Source: Branchiostoma floridae
Taxonomy: Eukaryota > Chordata > Leptocardii > Amphioxiformes > Branchiostomatidae
Reading direction: 5' to 3'
DNA: 64,000 nucleotides
NCBI RefSeq assembly: GCF_000003815.2
Contig: NC_049985.1
Location: 448,513-512,512 of the forward strand
This document shows positions 55,024 through 63,678 of this stretch, piece by piece. The stretch's first letter is position 1; the number at the start of each line of letters is the position of its first letter. The notes beneath the pieces are model-generated. The model saw nothing but the letters and a program-made list of their open reading frames with translations. It was not told the DNA's origin and ran no database searches. Both the position numbers and the translations under genes were made by a program.

Positions 55024-55079
55024 CTGCTCTTTGGCGTATCTTATTACCTGGATGTCAAACCTTCATCGACGTATTACTC

Positions 55080-55345
55080 TGATATAATATAAAGATATGT
55101 GCGTGTCCTTTCTAGCCTGTACGTGCCTACTCTACTGATAGTATTGATACCAAAGCACGGCATTATCGAGATATTTGTTCGTAGCGTTGTTATTCCTAGT
55201 ATATGTTAGACTCTTGTTGGTACAAATAGAAGAAGTTGGCCAAATAGTCCGGGAAATTTGACAGCCCAGGACCGTGTGTCACTCATTCTATGGCCAGCTT
55301 ACTTTTCCGACACATGATGCAGCTTTTGCCAATTATGTCTAGTAA
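55080..55345. other. unassigned DNA
   Basis: No gene or repeat was recognised. Confidence 0.35.
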
Positions 55346-55348
55346 TAA

Positions 55349-55595
55349 AAGTCGATGAAGATTGGACATGCAGGTAATAAGATGTGCCAAATAGCAACTA
55401 AATATGGCCTCGGAAACAGATTTTTCGGGTGGTATCCGCTATCGCCAGTGACATTGAGAAGTTGTTTTTTTTCTCAAATGGAAGCTTTTATATCGTAACT
55501 ATGAGGCGATGTGTCTCTAACAGAGGGTAGTGGATATACTACCTGAAGCGTCTAACCGTTTTCCAAAATCATATCGACTGCTTGGCGTATTTCGC
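55349..55595. mobile_element. family D, diverged copy
   Basis: The left end is AGTCGATGAAGATTGGACAT and GGTAATAAGATGTGCCAAAT. The right end is CCGTTTTCCAAAATCATATC and GACTGCTTGGCGTATTTCG. The internal GGTAGTGGATATACTACC hairpin replaces the AACTAG stem of other copies. Confidence 0.8.
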
Positions 55596-55599
55596 CATT

Positions 55600-56130
55600 T
55601 TCCCGTATTTGTTATCAACCCCAGGAAGCCTGCCAGAGACTAATGTACCGTATCTGTTCCGTTACAATCATGCCCTGTACGATAACGGATCACCCTCCCG
55701 GTGCTCCCGTGCCTGTTCGCGTGGGCGTGCCATCAACCCGGCATCATCCTAACTAAATAGCAGCCAGATAAGGATATTGCCTATTGACACCCGCAGGTTT
55801 CCCCGGGGGAGGCCATGTTTGCTGCGTTAATTGCATTTGGAACAGGTAATTGCTGGCATTTGCATGATAATGAAGATATTTCCGCACTAATGCCAAGGCT
55901 GTTTAAATGATGAGATCCATTTGCTTGTATGGTTTGTTAACACGGCTCGTTTACAATCATTCTCTCAGGATCAGGATAAGTACTGCGTGTATCTATTAAT
56001 CTATGAAGCGTTTGCAGGTGCACGTTTAACGAAAGACGCGTAGATCATGAGAAGATAACACATTCCATAGCGGTCTACTTGATGTCGTTATTCCAGACAA
56101 AGCTCACAACGTTGTTTTAGTCATGCTCTA
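55600..56130. other. unassigned DNA
   Basis: No gene was recognised. Confidence 0.35.
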
Positions 56131-56460
56131 TAGTTTACAAGATCTTTCGATGTTGTCTGGATGGTCATAATTTCAATGACCTCTCAATTAATATCATCTT
56201 GATTTTTAGATAATATCTAAGGTCTTCAACGATCTATCAGTGATTTACAAGTTCTTCTAATGAGCTCAATGATATTTCAACGATCTTCAAGGTTTTTCAA
56301 TGATGTCTATTTTATATCTTTCAAGGATTTCCAATGACCTTATCCACGATCTTCATGGTCTTTCAGTAATCCCAATCGTCTCTCAATGATCTCCAAAGAC
56401 GTTCAATGACGTCGATGGTCTATAAGGTGTTTTAGATATTTCCCGGTGACTTTTCTATGA
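56130..56460 (+). repeat. degenerate TCAATGATCT-type satellite
   Basis: Words such as TTCAATGACCTCTCAA, CTTCAACGATCT, TTTCAACGATCTTCAAGG and TCTCAATGATCTCCAAAGAC recur about every 12-24 bases over 300 bp with no exact period. A fainter version (GAAAGATCATTGAAATACG) lies near 62750. Confidence 0.7.
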
Positions 56461-56608
56461 TATTAGCCAAGTATTATCCTTGATGTCATTGCACTACAAG
56501 CTATATTTTCTTCGATATAGAGTACGACCATTATTGCCTTCTTTACACGTAGCGCTGTGAACAGTATAGAAACTTCCCAGTGATAAAAGTATTTGTAACC
56601 ATTCCTGG

Positions 56609-56798
56609 GTGTCTGTGTGGCGCAACGGTTAGAGCGTTGGAGTCAGAATCAGAAGGTCCTGAGTTCTAAACTCGCCATGCGCCTGCCCCCATGACGGTGG
56701 AGTGACGCTCAGCGAGCCTCCTGGCTAATCTGTCTAAAGGTGCCAAAAAACACCTACGGATTTGGTGTTGCCAGTGTGTCAAGTATTCTTTTCTTTTT
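56609..56798 (+). mobile_element. full-length tRNA-derived SINE, perfect 17-bp TSD
   Basis: A box TGGCGCAACGG is at 56618-56628 and a decayed B box GAGTTCTAAACTC at 56661-56673. A body with AAAACACCTACGGATTTGGT and CCAGTGTGTCAAG follows, then a T-rich TTCTTTTCTTTT tail. The target duplication TTTGTAACCATTCCTGG is perfect (56592-56608 and 56799-56815). It is related to the copy at 27566. Confidence 0.95.
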
Positions 56799-56849
56799 TT
56801 TGTAACCATTCCTGGTCAATGCTGCTCTTTGTATGTTCCAAAGAGAATG

Positions 56850-56908
56850 AAAAATTCTCCTTGGCCAGCTAAACCCTTGATGCCATCGGTAGATCTGCCT
56901 GGAGATTA
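56850..56908. mobile_element. MITE family A, right-end fragment
   Basis: CTCCTTGGCCAGCTAAACCC and ATCGGTAGATCTGCCTGGAG with ATTA match the right half of family A. The left half is missing. Confidence 0.75.
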
Positions 56909-56909
56909 C

Positions 56910-57480
56910 CTCCGCCTCGGATGACCCACTTCCGGCCGACCTTGCGCAGGTACATCACCTTATCCCGCTCCGAGCCGCCCCAGGTCGGGATTAGAGGGGA
57001 TTAGGAATCCCATTTTCGGATTAGCGGCTGAGCCGGGTTAATCGCGTTATGGATGGGCGGCCGCACGCGCGGTGGTGGAATCACGGGCAGTTTTATAGCG
57101 GCGGCATTCCTCTGAGGTAACTCCGCGGAGGAATGTCAGTATAGCTCCTGTTGACAAGTATAATATACGTCAAGTGGTGGCCGGGGTTACCACGTGATGT
57201 TGTGGGCATGGGCCATTAGAACATAATACAAACATTTCTTAATTATTTTAGATACCGCTAACACGCAGAGTTTGAGGATTGATAATATTAGCAGCTTGCT
57301 TGAGATCATCATTCTGCCTTTTCACGTTGATGAATAAAAAGAAACGTTCTTGGAAAAGCCAGAAAAGGTTTTTGTAAGTCATTTTCGGCGGCTGGCTGCC
57401 ATGGCCTTTGTGAATGCCGTGCGAGTCTTATTGGTTCGGATGGAAATGTGTCGATCTGTAAACAATACTAGTATCTGACG
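56910..57480. other. unassigned DNA
   Basis: No gene was recognised. It is relatively GC-rich at 56920-57130. Confidence 0.35.
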
Positions 57481-57484
57481 TTAC

Positions 57485-57960
57485 AAGTCAAGTCAAGTCA
57501 AGTTTATTGCACAACGATTGTAACAGGTACAATGTATGGCAAATTACGTATAACTAACAACTACAAACTACTTACATCAGTATACTAGTCTAACATGATA
57601 GAAAATATGGCGGCATAGTGTATTTCACATTGTTAAAGCACTACTTCTCTTTTGCATAGCATTATATATATATTGGCCTAGGTGGACAGATATGGAGTCG
57701 GGACATGATAGAAGTACATCAAATATTTCTCTGCTTGTTTTAGGTAATGTTGTTCCGTTGTTATACATGGTCAATAACTTTTTCCTTTCTTCATCATAAT
57801 AAGGGCATATCATCAGGAAATGACATTCATCTTCAATACTGTCTTTGCAGATGGGACACATTCTCTTTTCAGCTGGTATATTTTTGTGACGACGCTTTTC
57901 AATTTCCAAAGAATGTGCTCCAATCCTTAGTTTTGTTATGCTATTCGTAAATGACAAAAC
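57485..57960 (-). pseudogene. LINE 3' end, best-preserved zinc knuckle copy
   Basis: The minus-strand frame 57957-57625 (110 residues) is the C-terminus of a non-LTR polyprotein. It has SITKLRIGAHSLEIEKRRHK, a knuckle CPICKDSIEDECHFLMIC (Cys34, Cys37, His46 and Cys51 of the frame), and a tail ending LGQYIYNAMQKRSSALTM. The 3' UTR ends TTGTACCTGTTACAATCGTT, GTGCAATAAACTTG and (ACTTG)n. The 5' edge stops abruptly at about 57960, where the word AACATAACAAAACTAAGGAT begins, so it is truncated without RT or endonuclease. Confidence 0.85.
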
Positions 57961-57964
57961 ATAA

Positions 57965-58640
57965 CAAAACTAAGGATTACAGGCGGCATTCTTGTACAAA
58001 TGTCGGTAAAGCCCCTGGTGCCATGTACAATGTACGCCATGCGGTAGCCAGGTTTGCGGAACTCTCTTATGTGCACATACATAGTTCTTTCTACATAAAA
58101 AGCCACACTCTTATCGAGTTGTAGCATTAGCATTCCCTCATGTGTTCACCATTATCTTCTTGCACAATGATTTCGACCATCCATCAACTTAGATCATTGC
58201 CTAGAATTAAAGTGGTCAAATGGACCTTCACTGAACAAAATGTTTAACCACAATATATCATGTATGTTCTTTGTCCAGTCATGCTTACAAACTTGGAGCG
58301 GAAATAGCTCATTTTTTTTACGGTTAGCTGCAATGGCGTCGCTGAGCATGCATCGTGCGAATTGGATTGCTTCTGAACGTAATGTGTTCATCCGGTAACA
58401 TCTTCGGAACGTAATGTGTTCATCCGGTAACATCTTCGGAATGTAATGTGTTCATCCGGTAACATCTTCTGACATTACATTACAGGCGGTATTCTGGTAA
58501 AACCGTCGGCAAATCCCCTGGTGCCTTGTATTATACACGCCATGTGGCTAACAGCTTCTGGCAATGCATTACGGGCGATGTTCTGGCAAAAATTTGGATA
58601 AAGCCCCTGCTGCCTTATATAATATACATCATGTGGTAGT
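57965..58640 (+). repeat. dispersed ~82-bp units plus a 32-bp minisatellite
   Basis: ATTACAGGCGGCATTCTTGT..AAGCCCCTGGTGCC..CGCCATGCGG occurs near 57974, 58483 and 58565 (the last two adjacent). Between them, AATGTGTTCATCCGGTAACA with TCTTCGGAACGT is repeated three times at 58381, 58413 and 58445 with an exact 32-bp period. Confidence 0.85.
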
Positions 58641-59215
58641 CAGGTTTACAACAGGATGTTTCTTTTTTTCAACTGCAGAGCAATTACAGACATAGTGATG
58701 ACACTCGAGTTAACAAGACTCAACCATACAAACGCAGTGAGCAAGCTTAAATGGGTATCATAAGTGCTTACGAGATATGATAAACTTATATAAAATGAAT
58801 ACATTGAAATATAGAAAATTGCCTTTGAAAGTACAAGTTCAAAGTCCCCCCAAAGGCGAAGTTAGGACATATTGATTTGAAAATATGGATGGCATCGTCT
58901 GGGAACACAAAAAAACTGGTGACAATCAAAACCTTTCTCGGCTTGTATCCTGTCCACGCTGTATGCCTGACTTGTAGTTGTATCTTTTGAAGGACATCCG
59001 TCCACAGGAAGCTGGAGTTTTGTAGCCACAGATAATTGGCTAATTAAACCTGTACCTGCTTCCTGGTTACAGGTAATCATCTCCTCATGGGGCACACTCA
59101 TCTATTTCCTTAATTGTGGTTTAGTGGTCTTATCATTATTTACCTGGTCCCAATAGATATCTTCAGTCTAGAAGGGCCAGTCATTTACATAAGAACCTCG
59201 AATACATTTATACAA
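58640..59215. other. unassigned DNA
   Basis: No gene was recognised. A minus-strand frame at 58862-59101 has no familiar motif. Confidence 0.35.
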
Positions 59216-59219
59216 CAGG

Positions 59220-59470
59220 CAAATACGTAATTTATTTATTATCATTCCTCAAAAAGTACATAGGCAGGGGGAGCTATACAAGCCTCCCTGAATTGGGTAC
59301 AATATGTACAATAATTTTACTAAACAGTCATAGTCGAAAACTATCATGTTAGTGGTTATGCGATCACGAAGTGGTTGACATAGCAATAAGGCAATAGCCA
59401 ATATAACTAATTGAGACATTAAGCGAAGTACTTTCTCATTAGCACTTTTGCACAAGAGCTCTGTATATTT
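59220..59470 (-). mobile_element. retroposon 3' end
   Basis: The minus strand holds a CAGGGAG/CTCCCCCTG hairpin about 30 bases before ATGATAATAAATAAATTACG, comparable to the other LINE 3' ends. The coding part was not recognised. Confidence 0.45.
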
Positions 59471-59789
59471 ATTATCCTATAGGCAAAATGCGTCAGTGGC
59501 GATTTAAATTAATTCTGTAAAAGCTGTGATTTAATTAACCATTTAACAATCAAGCAACATACAATACCACTTACAACAGCACTAAACAAGCCGATGTAAT
59601 ATCACAAAGGTAAGTAAAATCGTAATAACAGTTCTAACGACAAAGATTGCTGTCGTTGGCAGAATATGGTCGTTAGAACCTACTCAGGAGGCCATATACT
59701 TAGGCTTACCCCATACACATTGTTCATAGCACGCTGGAAAGGTCGGTTATAGGCGTAAGTACTATTTAACGAATCGTTCTGTCGATACA

Positions 59790-60085
59790 GTAACGATTGT
59801 GTGAGGGTATCGGTAACGACCTCGACCTTCAAAAAACACAAGGCATCGCATGCATTCGGTGCTTAGTATTACGGCTAAAATGCTATTGTGTTTGCCGCAG
59901 GGCCCACGGTTCAATCCTGGATAGGGCATTTCGATTGGAGCTGTACCCGTCTTTCGGAAAAGATGAACAATTGGTGTCCCGTCTTCGAAGAGTTGCGTTA
60001 GAGGGGAAGAGATAGCAACTCCTCCCTGTAAAAATGTACTCTGCTACTGAAACAGCAGGGAAACTTGGTTCCCTTTCTGACACTA
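59790..60085 (+). mobile_element. SINE-like sequence (decayed)
   Basis: B-box-like CGGTTCAATCCTGG is near 59909, followed by GGAGCTGTACCCGTCTTTCG and GGTGTCCCGTC, a layout seen in tRNA-derived SINE bodies. The A box is not clear and no duplications were found. Confidence 0.45.
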
Positions 60086-60090
60086 GGTAC

Positions 60091-60303
60091 TAACGCTGTT
60101 TTACCTTTATCCTTGGGATTACCTATATCCTTTGTTTTGAAAAAAAGGTATGTGGCGATGTCAGTCGACGTTTGTTGGTTTAAAACTGCAATATTTTCAA
60201 GATGCCTCAGTTTAAAACCACGTCCGTTGACTAAATATCCCTAAATATGCTGTTCGTAAAGCAACGGATATACGTTACCCTACCGATAAAGGTGAACAAC
60301 AAC
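60091..60303. mobile_element. MITE family C, copy 4
   Basis: The left end is TAACGCTGTTTTACCTTTAT and ATTACCTATATCCTTTG. The right end is GCAACGGATATACGTTACCC and GATAAAGGTGAAC. The right terminus runs directly into MITE A6. Confidence 0.8.
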
Positions 60304-60478
60304 TAATCTCCAAGCAGATCCTACGATGGCATAAGATATAGCACTAAACTGGTGAAGGAGTGTAGTAAGCCAAGAGATGTACATTTGCCATGTAGCCAAA
60401 CATTCTCCTAGTCCGGCTTCACTCCCCTGCCAGCTTTTGATAGTATCTTATGCTACCGTAGGATCTGCTTGGAGATTA
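60304..60478. mobile_element. MITE family A, copy 6, perfect 9-bp TSD
   Basis: TAATCTCCAAGCAGATCCTA is inverted as TAGGATCTGCTTGGAGATTA. Perfect duplication AACAACAAC (60295-60303 and 60479-60487). Confidence 0.95.
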
Positions 60479-60482
60479 AACA

Positions 60483-60560
60483 ACAACAGCAACACAAACT
60501 AGATGCCCTTGCTGCCGTATCTATGCAGACGACACGTGCGACGCAGTGAGATTTCGGTCA
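60483..60560 (+). repeat. direct repeat, copy 1 (copy 2 at 61268-61345)
   Basis: AGCAACACAAACTAGATGCC, TGCCGTATCTATGCAGACGA and CACGTGCG recur at 61276 with a few changes. Copy 1 is preceded by MITE A6 and copy 2 by a LINE fragment at the same point. Confidence 0.88.
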
Positions 60561-60599
60561 CTTACGCCAGGAAGTACAGGGCGACAAGGCTTCACCAGT

Positions 60600-60756
60600 T
60601 CAGTTCCAACCCTTCCGAACCAAATTCAAAACGCGCCGCGGCAGAGTGTCCACAGTTACGATTCTAACCCTTCCAAACCAAATTCCAACCGTTCCGCGGT
60701 GGCCGGTAGATCGGGCAGCTAGAATGTTTAACTGGCCTTTACTTCCGGGCCACCGT
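60600..60756 (+). repeat. short direct duplication
   Basis: CCAACCCTTCCGAACCAAAT (60607) and CTAACCCTTCCAAACCAAAT (60665) begin two ~58-bp units. Confidence 0.7.
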
Positions 60757-60797
60757 AGATATAGGTTACCTCGCAGATAAAGGTTAACCAACGTTGC
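60757..60797. mobile_element. MITE family C, right-end fragment
   Basis: GATATAGGTTACCTCGCAGA and TAAAGGTTAACCAACGTTG match the right end of family C. Confidence 0.7.
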
Positions 60798-60812
60798 CAG
60801 GTAAACAACCAC

Positions 60813-61266
60813 CTTAGACCTTAGACCCTCCCGCAACACTGTTGCAGTGGTCGACTCGTCGAGCATACTTCCTCCAAAGGCTGCGGTCTTGCGCAGCTAC
60901 TGCCATGGTTCCCATGCTGTTTAGCCCCATTTTCCTTCCATCATCTAAGATTGTCCGTTTTAGTGTAGTTTTTGGTCTGCCCCTGGGGCGGGTACCCTTA
61001 GGGGCCCATGACATAGCTGTTTTTGTTGTTCTTCTGTCGGAAAGGCGCCATACACCTCACTGGCTAAATGCACCTTAGCTCTTTGCATGAGCTCCTCGTT
61101 TGTGACGTGGTCACGCCAGGAGATGCCTAGGATTGTCCTAAGGCATTTACGTTGGAAGGTATCGAGTGATTTTGTTATCTCTGTAGTGCTTTTCCATGAT
61201 TCACACGCATAGGTGGCTATTGGCATCACAATAGTCTGGAATAACTTTAACTTTAACGGTACGCTT
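60813..61266 (-). pseudogene. 5'-truncated LINE fragment with 9-bp TSD
   Basis: The minus strand encodes the C-terminal part of a reverse-transcriptase polyprotein: LKLFQTIVMPIATYACESW, SLDTFQRKCLRTILGISWRD and HVTNEELMQRAKV, then after an internal deletion and frameshift near 61000, TKTAMSWAPKGTRPRGRPK and AAQDRSLWRKYAR. This order (YACESW, FQRKCLR..GISW, GRPK, QDRSLWR) is typical of RTE/CR1-type endonuclease-reverse transcriptases; the clade is inferred. The 3' end is GGTCTAAGGTCTAAGG, a two-unit microsatellite tail. The target duplication is AACAACCAC (60804-60812 and 61267-61275). The catalytic RT core is absent. Confidence 0.88.
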
Positions 61267-61345
61267 AACAACCACAGCAACACAAACTAGATTCCCATGC
61301 TTCTGTATCTATGCAGACGCCACGTGCGTCACACTGAGATCTGGG

Positions 61346-61545
61346 TCACCTTGAATCAATCAACGTGATCAATAACGCTCCGGGCGGACATTGCACGCAT
61401 GATTAATGTCTAAACCATCCACTGTCTTCCTGGAAACTCTTCTGTCTTCCTGGAAACACATCTGCGTTCCTGGAAACACATCTGTGTTCCCGCGCCGCAA
61501 TTAAAGTCGAAACAGCCCCAGAAGACCATTAAGGGAACCAGGTAA
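61346..61545. other. unassigned DNA
   Basis: No gene was recognised. CTTCCTGGAAACTCTTCTGT / CTTCCTGGAAACACATCTGC is a ~20-bp unit repeated four times at 61425-61492. Confidence 0.6.
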
Positions 61546-61549
61546 TATG

Positions 61550-62027
61550 GGCTATGTGGACAGGTGGTCACTATAGACATGATCATTACTGCATGTTGTA
61601 TTGGGGAAATTATCTAAGGGAGCATCAAAAAGCGTTTACTTTGGCCAGATGTAGACTCTACCAGGCTCCGCGGATCGGTGGTCTAATAGTAGAAATTAGC
61701 CAAAAAGAGTTTAAAAAAGGTGAGGAAATAACTCCTCTGGCCGTCCGACTCCCATAGTGCACTATTGACTGGTTTTGTCCAATTTCCACTACCAGACCAC
61801 CGATCCACGGAGCCAGGCCAGGAAGTATGCTTAGTAGAAGCTACGCCAGGTGGTCCTTATGTAGAGGTGGACACTTGTACAGGTTTGACTGTATATCAAT
61901 GGCCAGGTGCTCCTTATGTAGAGCTAGAGGTGGTCACTAGTACAGGTTTGACTGTATATCAATAGTCAGGTGGTTCTTATGTATGAGATATTAACTTAAA
62001 CAGGTTTGACTGTATGTCAATGGCCAG
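61550..62027 (+). repeat. ~75-bp repeat (AGGTGGTC..CAGGTTTGACTGTA)
   Basis: CAGGTTTGACTGTATATCAA with TGGCCAGGTGCTCCTTATGT recurs at about 61880, 61943, 62000 and 62280. GTGGACAGGTGGTCACTATAG at 61556 is related. Scattered relatives are at 46.5 and 53.5 kb. Confidence 0.75.
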
Positions 62028-62160
62028 GTATCTATATAGCCGGTATAACTGCCCTTCGGCGTAACACACCAGCTTCGCAGGCATGCGGTGCGGCAGCAGC
62101 TGGTTATATTACACTGAACGGCCTGTCACACCTAACATCTATCTGCAATCGTTCTTACCA
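62028..62160 (-). mobile_element. element E, left end only
   Basis: ATATAGCCGGTATAACTGCC, CTTCGGCGTAACACACCAGC and GCAGCAGCTGGTTATATTAC match 34490-34620, but only one minisatellite unit is present and no right arm. Confidence 0.75.
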
Positions 62161-62299
62161 ACTATCCACCGAATATGCCCCTACTTTACTTGGTGATAAC
62201 AAATTCTACTCCACGATAGTTCTGGGGAAATACGAATTTTTGGACACTTCAATCCTTATTTGGTACTGGAAGGCAACTTAACTAGGTTTGACTGTACAT

Positions 62300-63030
62300 G
62301 TTCGAGCGTGTCTACAAAGAACGCGGGTCGTTCCCTCTGCAAGTACTAGTAGCTCACTGATGATTGATGCACGCGCGTGTTAAACGCGAGGTGAACGCCA
62401 TTTCGTGCGGACGCATCGTTGTGGGTCGTTACGTAACGTTTAGTATTCGGGTATTACCACAAATTAAGCGGGAGCACTGTGGTTGGACAGCGTTTGCGGG
62501 GGAAGGGGGTACTACGGTTCGAATGCACAATGGTTTGAAAACCGCTACGCTGCCTTCCTTATCTAATTTGTGGACAAATTTTAACAGATTTTTGGGCGCT
62601 TCATAAAAGCGCTGCGCTCCTCACGTGTTGCGTGGTATAACCATCTGTTGTTGGCCGTTGCAGTGCGCATTCTATGACCTTCTATGAACCCAAGTCCACA
62701 TTTTAGAAACCGCTACGAGATCAAAACTATCGGTTATTGAGATATATTGAAAGATCATTGAAATACGTTGGAGATTGATAAAAAATCGTTGCATGGTCAT
62801 CGGTTATACTTTCATACGAGGGTATGTATTCCAGGCCATTTTAGTACAGCAGCATTATTTTATAGAATGTATCAGATTCTCTGCCGCACGCGTAACCTGA
62901 AGTTACCCCGACGTGTAGAATTCCCATGAAAACGGTTCTGACATGATCTTTTCCACATCAGGACCCAGTCGACTAGACTTCACTTAACATCATCGCGCGT
63001 TAAGAGCCCTTAAAAACCTCAGGGTTGGGA
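62300..63030. other. unassigned DNA
   Basis: No gene was recognised. It is fairly rich in CG dinucleotides around 62380-62540. Confidence 0.35.
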
Positions 63031-63064
63031 AGTGCTCTTAACCCCGCCATGTTTGTTTGGGGAC

Positions 63065-63445
63065 AGGCAAATTGCCGTAAATCATTACAGACATGCGGGA
63101 TACCTGCCGCGCCATGGCAACGGGCGGGACGGGACTGCGCCATGGCAACGGGCGGGACGGGACTGCGCCATGGCAACGGCGGGACGGGACTGCCGTAAAC
63201 CATTACAGACATGCGGGATAGCTGCCGCGCCATGGCAACGGCGGGACGGGACTGCCGTAAATCATTACAGACATGCGGGATAGCTGTTGCGCCATGGCAA
63301 CGGGCGGGACGGGACTGCCGTAAATCATTACAGACATGCGGGATAGCTGCAGCTCCATGGCAACGGGCGGGACGGGACTGCTGTAAACCATTACAGACAT
63401 GCGGGATAGCTGCAACGCCATGGCAACGGGTGGAGCGGGACGAAC
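63065..63445 (+). repeat. 62-bp minisatellite with nested 28-bp unit
   Basis: CATTACAGACATGCGGGATA begins units at 63083, 63201, 63263, 63326 and 63389. The first interval is 118 because the half unit CGCCATGGCAACGGGCGGGA is amplified there three times at a 28-29 bp period. Units contain CGGGACGGGACTGC. All six frames stay open across it, so its 189-codon frame is not evidence of a gene. Confidence 0.93.
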
Positions 63446-63500
63446 AGCGGCCTCTGGTGCTGGCAAATACCGAGCCTAGCGCCGGGTTCACACGTGCGGA

Positions 63501-63678
63501 TAATCTCCAAGCAGATCCTACTGTGCCATAAGATAGTATCAAAGCTGGCCAAGGAGTATAGCCGGCCAAAGGGAGTCAAACGGGCACCGGAGCGTAACAC
63601 TCCAGGCCGGCTTCACTGCTTTGCCAGCTTTAGATACTACTAGTATCTTATGCTACCGTAGGATCTGCTTGGATATTA
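63501..63678. mobile_element. MITE family A, copy 7
   Basis: TAATCTCCAAGCAGATCCTA is inverted as TAGGATCTGCTTGGATATTA. The interior is complete, with AAGCTGGCCAAGGAGTATAG and TTGCCAGCTTTAGATACTA. The flanks do not show a 9-bp duplication (ACGTGCGGA versus ACTGCATAT). Confidence 0.88.

Larger units (their letters stand above)
54383..55073. mobile_element. family D, full copy carrying MITE A4
   Basis: The left end is ACGTCGATGCAGGTTAGACA, AATAAGATACGCGAAAAAGC and AGTTACTCAAGCAACTGGAT. The right end is the inverse, finishing TTGGCGTATCTTATTACCTG and CTTCATCGACGT. The interior includes AGCTAGGATATAAAAACCCT and the core-like hairpin at 54769-54812. The right arm is interrupted by MITE A (54849-55023). 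Confidence 0.9.

Noticed and set aside
58376-58475. Three 32-bp units with CRISPR-like regularity
   Set aside because: The units are contiguous with no spacers and lie in animal DNA, so this is a minisatellite.
60600-60866. 88-codon minus-strand frame as a gene
   Set aside because: It crosses a short direct duplication, a MITE C fragment and the LINE tail, so it cannot be a single gene.
63000-63569. 189-codon minus-strand frame with repeated HVCNDLRQSRPA units
   Set aside because: It is translation of the 62-bp minisatellite, and several frames on both strands are equally open.
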